A DNA stretch of 10,584 nucleotides from DATARH01 sp046724035 (GTDB taxonomy: Bacteria > Pseudomonadota > Alphaproteobacteria > ATCC43930 > CGMCC-115725): the NCBI GenBank assembly GCA_046724035.1, contig JBKOVT010000306.1, positions 1 through 10,584 on the forward strand, in the 5' to 3' direction. The translations under genes and the position numbers were made by a program. Shown in pieces: positions 7,101 through 10,584 of the stretch. The first letter of the stretch is position 1, and each line of letters opens with the position of its first letter. The notes beneath the pieces are model-generated. The model did not search any database. It saw only the letters and a program-made list of their open reading frames with translations, and was not told the origin of the DNA.

Positions 7101-7678
7101 TCCTGGATGTAGCGCGCCACCACCGCCAGCGCCTCGGCAAGGAGCGGGGCGCGCTCGTCGCGCGCCTTCGCGATGACGGTTTCGGCGGCTTCGGCCAACG
7201 CCTCGGCGGCGCCGCGCTCCTCGAGGACGGCAAACTCCGGCGGCACGCCGGCTTCGAGCGGAAAGCGCCGCAACAGCGACTGGCAGAAGGCGTGGATCGT
7301 CGCGATTTTGGCGCTGCCGGGGCTGTCGAGCACGCGCGCGAAAAGCTGGCGCGCGAGTGTGGTCTCGTCCTCCTCCGGCATCCGCCCGATCAATGCGCCG
7401 AGCTCTTCGGCGAGCGCGCCGGGGGGCATCGTCGCCCAGGCGGCGAGGCGCGCATTGACCCGGTTCGCCATCTCGGCCGCCGCGGCGCGGGTGAAGGTCA
7501 GGCAGAGGATGCGCGCCGGGTCGGTGCCGGCGAGCATCAAGGCGAGCAGCCGGTCAGTCAGCACCTTGGTCTTGCCAGTGCCGGCCGAGGCCGACACCCA
7601 CACCGATGCGTCGGGCCCCAATGCCTGGCGCTGGATTGCGGCGGCTTCCCCGGCTCGATTCATGGGGCCGCGGCTCAT
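4187..7678 (-). CDS. addA: Double-strand break repair helicase-nuclease AddA
   Basis: AddA and AddB form the helicase-nuclease that unwinds and resects double-strand ends and prepares ssDNA for RecA. The 1163-residue product has the length expected of alphaproteobacterial AddA. An N-terminal UvrD-type helicase shows a Q-motif (Gln16), Walker A ASAGTGKT at 30-37, Walker B LIDEAQD with Asp408-Glu409, motif V VHGAKGLE from His797, and motif VI YVALTRAQDR with Arg869. The C-terminal RecB-type nuclease has His999 (LVHKLL), Asp1083 (GQIDRL) and Asp1096-Tyr-Lys1098 (DYKT), so both activities look intact. The frame stays open upstream into addB. I choose the ATG at 7678 because it overlaps the addB TGA in an ATGA and has GAGG just before it; a second ATG at 7663 is possible but has no ribosome site. 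The linker before Asp1083 contains a palindromic repeat (see 4459-4479). Confidence 0.95.
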   Translation of the reverse strand: MSRGPMNRAGEAAAIQRQALGPDASVWVSASAGTGKTKVLTDRLLALMLAGTDPARILCLTFTRAAAAEMANRVNARLAAWATMPPGALAEELGALIGRMPEEDETTLARQLFARVLDSPGSAKIATIHAFCQSLLRRFPLEAGVPPEFAVLEERGAAEALAEAAETVIAKARDERAPLLAEALAVVARYIQEDRFTGLLAAMTAERGKLRAALAEGETALRRRLAATFAVPEDVTPDALIEAFCAAGACDEAGLHAAAAALAVGSSKDQERGEIVARWCDMPERRGDMLDEYAGAFLTDKGTIIKNLITKGANDRASGDMRGVLNAEAERVLRFTQQRAGAMLIDATIALIRLGNAVLRAYEERKRLHGLLDFDDLVLKTLELLRQPGIAPWVLFKLDGGLDHILIDEAQDTNPDQWAIVAALTDEFFTGEGGAGRERNRTVFAVGDAKQSIYSFQRADPRAFVAMRQHFETRVTAAQQRWRTVPLEISFRATEPLLNAVDAVFRHGTAAADGVALDGVAIRHVAAREGHAGIVELWPPVMPEADEELDLPALAGARQRSVEPRTRLANAIAATIADWLRKGECLEARDRAIRPGDIMVLVRRRNLFVTDLIRALKERNVPVAGADRLVLTEQLAAQDLIALGHFLLLPEDDLNLAAVLKGPLFGFSEDQLFQLAHSRGKGQKLWHRLRELAAGDLVMHAHYERLSQLRARADYVPPFELYAEILGAGGGRRAILERLGPEAGDPVEEFLALALSYEREHVPSLQGFLHWLVAGGIEVKRDFGERQRDEVRILTVHGAKGLEAPIVFLPDTLQLPDWPPRLLWSDGDALPLWCARKALEAPFYTDERGKRRAREMQEYRRLLYVALTRAQDRLYVCGWETRRPLKDGTTWHALCHAGWSEIAEKVPFDARALIGEDEGWCGTALRIAGPQEIAPVRDKAAAAARLPGLLPQWARMPPPAEPDPPKPLLPSRPSGPEPPTFSPLAIAGRDRFKRGLLVHKLLQSLPEVPPERRAEAARRFLALPVHGIAPEEQDEIGRETMAVLNDLGFAELWGADAQAEVPVVGLIPGSSPGTWHALSGQIDRLVVTRERVLIVDYKTLRPPPATEEAVPAVYLRQLATYQAALQRIYPDRPVECALLWTEGPRLMPISPARLAGHLPGNLP
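4459..4479. repeat. Palindromic alphaproteobacterial intergenic-type repeat inside addA
   Basis: TCCCCGGG at 4459-4466 and CCCGGGGA at 4472-4479 are perfect inverted 8-bp arms around a 5-nt centre (CTTGA). From memory, this CCCGGGTCAAGCCCGGG-type palindrome is an abundant dispersed repeat in many alphaproteobacterial genomes, usually between genes. Here it is read in frame on the minus strand as IPGSSPGT within AddA, about 20 residues before nuclease Asp1083. Copy number cannot be judged from one window; no second copy was noticed here. Confidence 0.6.
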
Positions 7679-10584
7679 GGCACCTCGTCCTCGGGGTCTT
7701 CTTCGAGGCGTTCGAGATGCTGGTAATCGGAATAGCGCGGCTTCCAGCGCAGGATCGGCACCGGCAGATACGGCGTCGCCGGATCGTCGAACCGGGCGAC
7801 GAGCTCGCAAACCTTCGCCATCGTGCTGTCGATCAGCGCGGCGGGGTCTTCTTCGCCGAGCGCCTTTCTCTCGCCGGCCGGCTCGCCGCCCGACAGCCGC
7901 CAATATTCGAGCGCTTCCGGAGCACCAGTCACGCCCTCGAACCCGCCCTCCCGCGCGATCGCCCCTTCGAGCGGCAATTGCACGGCGATGCCATTGTCGA
8001 TTTCCGGCTTCGACGGCAGCGAGCCGGTCTTGTAATCGAGGATTGCGACCCCGCCCGAGTGCAGGCAATCGATGCGGTCGGCAATCGCCGTCACGGTGAA
8101 CGCGCCGGCCGGCGCCGGGATCACCAGCTTGCCCTTTGTCTCGGTGAAGCCTTCGGCGATATCGGCGCGCCGCCGCTTCTCCTCTTCGACAAACCAGCGC
8201 GCGATCCGCTGAAAGCGCGGCCACCAAAAGGCCCAGGCTCCCGGCCGCGACAACAGCGACGCGAAGCATTCTTGTGCGATGTCGATCAGCGCCGCTTCGG
8301 GATCGGCCGGCAGCTCGCGCGGGTATTGCTTGACGAATTTGGCGAGCGCGTCATGCACACTGTTGCCGAGATCCGCCGCACCCGGCTCGGCGTCGAGCTC
8401 CTTGAGCGCCCGCAATCTGAGGACATAGCGAGCGTAGACCGCGTACGGATCGCGCATCCACATCTCGATCTGCGTCACCGGCAATTCGCGCGGCCGCGCC
8501 TTCACCGGCGGGCGTGGCGCGACGGGCGGCAGCGGACGCCGGCGTTCGGGCACATCGAGCAGCGCCACCGCGTCTTCGATTTCGGGCTCCGGTGCGAGCG
8601 CGCCTTCAAGCCCCATAGCGCGCAGCACCGCATCGAGCCGCAAGAGCCAGCGCGAGGGGATCGTCGGGACGCCCTCGCGCCGGGTCGCGCGGGTCAGCGC
8701 CACTTCCGGGGCGCCGATCGCCTCCATGAAATCATGCGCCGCGATGCCCATCGCGCGCTCCGGCACGGCGATGCCGAATTCTTCGCGCATCTGCCGCGAC
8801 ATCCACGGATCGAAGGCGGCCGGTCCCGGCCAGGTGCCCTCGTTCAACCCGCCGAGCACGACGAGATCGGCCTGCTGCAGCCGCGCCTCGACGAGGCCCC
8901 AGATCGCGAGGCGCGGGTGACGCCCAAAGGCGGGGCGCACGACGATGCCGGAAGCGAGCGCCTCGAACAATGCCGGGTAATGCCGCGCTGGGATCGGCGG
9001 GAAATCGCTCGCCGCATCGATCAGCTCGTGACAGAACCGCGCTGCCGCTTCGCCGTCCGAATCCTGCCAAAACCGGGCGATCCCGGTCTCCTCGTCGCTC
9101 GCGGCGAGCCGCTCCGCCGCCGCGATGTGCGCCGCCGCGATCTCGGCGATCGTCACCGAGGCGCGCGTCAAGCATTCGACCAGCTCGCCGAGGCAGCGTT
9201 CGAGGCGGTCGACAAACCGGTGCAGCGATTCATTCTTGTCGTCCTTCGGGCCGAGCGCCGCCCGCAATCCGGCAAACCCGGGCGCCGGGCGCGGTCCGCG
9301 GATTTCGCCTTCGAGCCGCCGCGCGCGGTCGCGGAACTTCTCCGGCGCCCAGCCGCCGGCCGCCAGCGGATGCTTCAGCGCGGCAAGCAGCGGCACGGGC
9401 GCAAGCCCGCTCTCGGCGGCGTCGAGGACGAGCCGCAGAAAGGCGCCGGGCGGTGTGCGGTTGAGCGGCAGGCCGGCGGAATCGTCGATATCGATATCCC
9501 AGCGCCGCAATTCGGCGGCGACGCGGCGCGCCAATTCGCGGTCCGGCGTGACGAGCGCTGCCGTCGCGGCCGGCCTCTCGAGGGTTCGCCGCAACAGCAG
9601 CGCGATCGTCGCCGCCTCGTCCTGCGGGCTTGCGCAATCGTAGCGCGTGACGCCGGCAAGCGTCTCACGCGGCTCCGGCGTGAGCGAGCGCCAACCATCG
9701 GTCATCGCCGCCGGCAGCAATGCCTCGCCAAAGAGCCGCATCCGGGCCTGCCGCGGCGAGGGCGGCTCGGCGGCCGGCCAGTCGCGGATATCCTCGGGCG
9801 ATGTTTCGAGAAACCGCAGCAACCGCGCGATCAGATGCTGTGGATGCGCGGGGTCGTCAGCAACCGCGTCCCACAGCGCGGGATCCATGCCGCGGTCGAG
9901 CCCCGGCAGAATGACCGCGCCCTGGTCGAGCCAGGCGACGATACCGAGCAATTCATCGAGCGCCGGAAAGCCGCCGACAAGCCCGGCCGCGATGACCGGG
10001 TCGCGCGGCGGCGTCTCGCGCCACAGCATCGCCTGCCGCCGCAACAGCCGGTTCCGCCGCTCGGCCGCGTCGAGCGCGGCCTCGTCGGCGAGAATGCCCG
10101 GCCACATCCGCGGCAGGATATCGAGAAACTGCAACACCAGCTGCCAGTGCGCTGCGAGATCGTCCGGCGCCAATTCCCGCAGCCGGCTGAAATCGGCGCC
10201 GTCGATCGCCGCCGCGTCGAGGAGGCGCGCCAACGCCGTCGCCAAGGCCGCCGCCTGGCCGGGCAGCAGCGGGTTGCCGCGCTCTTCGCCCCAGCGCAGC
10301 ACGAGCTGCGTCAGCAGCAAGCGGCGGCGCAACTCGGGGATTGCCGGCGGGATCGCCAAGGTCGGATCGTCGGCGCCCTCGCTGCCGCCGAGCGCGATCT
10401 CGTCGGCTTCGAGATCGCCGATCGGCCGCAATCGCGGCAGCAGCAGCGGTGCGCCGGCGCTGCCTTCCTCGCCGGACAACCGCAGAAAGCTTTCGCGCAA
10501 CGCCCGGGCGGCGCGGCGGGTCGGCAACAGCACGGTCATGCGCGCCAGGCGCAGCGGATCCCCCGCCGCCTTGTCGAGCAGGCT
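7675..10584 (-). CDS. addB: Double-strand break repair protein AddB (5' end outside window)
   Basis: Partner of AddA. 969 residues are visible and the frame is still open at the right edge. An ATG at 10539 exists, but the codons before it read GDPLRLAR leading into MTVLLPTRRAARAL, which matches the interior of alphaproteobacterial AddB, so the true start lies beyond 10584. The N-terminal half is an inactivated helicase: PTRRAARAL stands where a P-loop would be. GLNEGTWPG (near 8840) is a family hallmark. The C-terminal RecB-type nuclease has His in GNSVHDAL (8353-8355), Asp in ADRID (8077-8079) and the DYKTG Asp (8035-8037), so it looks catalytically competent. The iron-sulfur cysteines of Bacillus-type AddB are not seen: MWMRDPYAVYARY replaces the usual cysteine-proline site, and no CxxC cluster follows the nuclease motif. 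The stop overlaps the addA start (ATGA), which implies coupled translation. Confidence 0.95.
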   Translation of the reverse strand, partial: SLLDKAAGDPLRLARMTVLLPTRRAARALRESFLRLSGEEGSAGAPLLLPRLRPIGDLEADEIALGGSEGADDPTLAIPPAIPELRRRLLLTQLVLRWGEERGNPLLPGQAAALATALARLLDAAAIDGADFSRLRELAPDDLAAHWQLVLQFLDILPRMWPGILADEAALDAAERRNRLLRRQAMLWRETPPRDPVIAAGLVGGFPALDELLGIVAWLDQGAVILPGLDRGMDPALWDAVADDPAHPQHLIARLLRFLETSPEDIRDWPAAEPPSPRQARMRLFGEALLPAAMTDGWRSLTPEPRETLAGVTRYDCASPQDEAATIALLLRRTLERPAATAALVTPDRELARRVAAELRRWDIDIDDSAGLPLNRTPPGAFLRLVLDAAESGLAPVPLLAALKHPLAAGGWAPEKFRDRARRLEGEIRGPRPAPGFAGLRAALGPKDDKNESLHRFVDRLERCLGELVECLTRASVTIAEIAAAHIAAAERLAASDEETGIARFWQDSDGEAAARFCHELIDAASDFPPIPARHYPALFEALASGIVVRPAFGRHPRLAIWGLVEARLQQADLVVLGGLNEGTWPGPAAFDPWMSRQMREEFGIAVPERAMGIAAHDFMEAIGAPEVALTRATRREGVPTIPSRWLLRLDAVLRAMGLEGALAPEPEIEDAVALLDVPERRRPLPPVAPRPPVKARPRELPVTQIEMWMRDPYAVYARYVLRLRALKELDAEPGAADLGNSVHDALAKFVKQYPRELPADPEAALIDIAQECFASLLSRPGAWAFWWPRFQRIARWFVEEEKRRRADIAEGFTETKGKLVIPAPAGAFTVTAIADRIDCLHSGGVAILDYKTGSLPSKPEIDNGIAVQLPLEGAIAREGGFEGVTGAPEALEYWRLSGGEPAGERKALGEEDPAALIDSTMAKVCELVARFDDPATPYLPVPILRWKPRYSDYQHLERLEEDPEDEVP

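Noticed and set aside
4601..7726. A 1041-codon open frame on the plus strand, antisense to addA
   Set aside because: It lies exactly opposite intact addA and its translation is arginine- and glutamine-rich with no recognisable domain. Long antisense frames are expected from GC-rich third-position bias.
7679..8269. An extension of the addA frame upstream to 8269, giving 1360 residues
   Set aside because: It overlaps conserved addB coding sequence, including the nuclease motifs, and its translation is low-complexity arginine/glycine-rich. The ATGA overlap at 7675-7678 marks the real start.

Overview
The window is a dense, GC-rich stretch of what looks like an alphaproteobacterial chromosome. 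The order trpB-trpA / accD-folC, convergent with addB-addA-trxA, is a familiar alphaproteobacterial neighbourhood. The proteins also carry alphaproteobacterial traits: AddB has no iron-sulfur cysteine set, and AccD begins MSWLTN. The order is not resolvable by eye; Rhodospirillales or Hyphomicrobiales are both plausible.

Left, plus strand (1-3567): the last codons of what is probably trpB, then trpA (tryptophan synthase alpha), a small VOC/glyoxalase-fold protein 6 bp behind it, a 161-bp intergenic region with a good sigma70-type promoter, then accD (acetyl-CoA carboxylase carboxyltransferase beta) and folC (folylpolyglutamate/dihydrofolate synthase), separated by 5 bp. The block covers the last steps of tryptophan synthesis, the malonyl-CoA step of fatty acid synthesis, and folate polyglutamylation. 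The promoter in front of accD suggests accD-folC can be transcribed independently of trp.

Right, minus strand (10584-3580): addB (start outside the window), addA, trxA and a small unrecognised membrane-anchored ORF. They read in that order as one probable operon: addB and addA overlap in an ATGA, addA and trxA are 56 bp apart, and the small ORF overlaps the trxA end by 22 nt. AddA and AddB form the helicase-nuclease that resects double-strand breaks for RecA (the RecBCD counterpart). TrxA is a canonical thioredoxin. The two blocks converge near 3570-3595, where an imperfect hairpin may act as a terminator.

No RNA genes, CRISPR arrays, insertion sequences or phage genes are visible. This is mainly ordinary housekeeping DNA, and I see no convincing undescribed system. 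The points most worth a second look are a palindromic repeat lodged in frame inside addA, the repeat and palindrome structure over the accD promoter, the small ORF behind trxA, and the VOC gene between trpA and accD.
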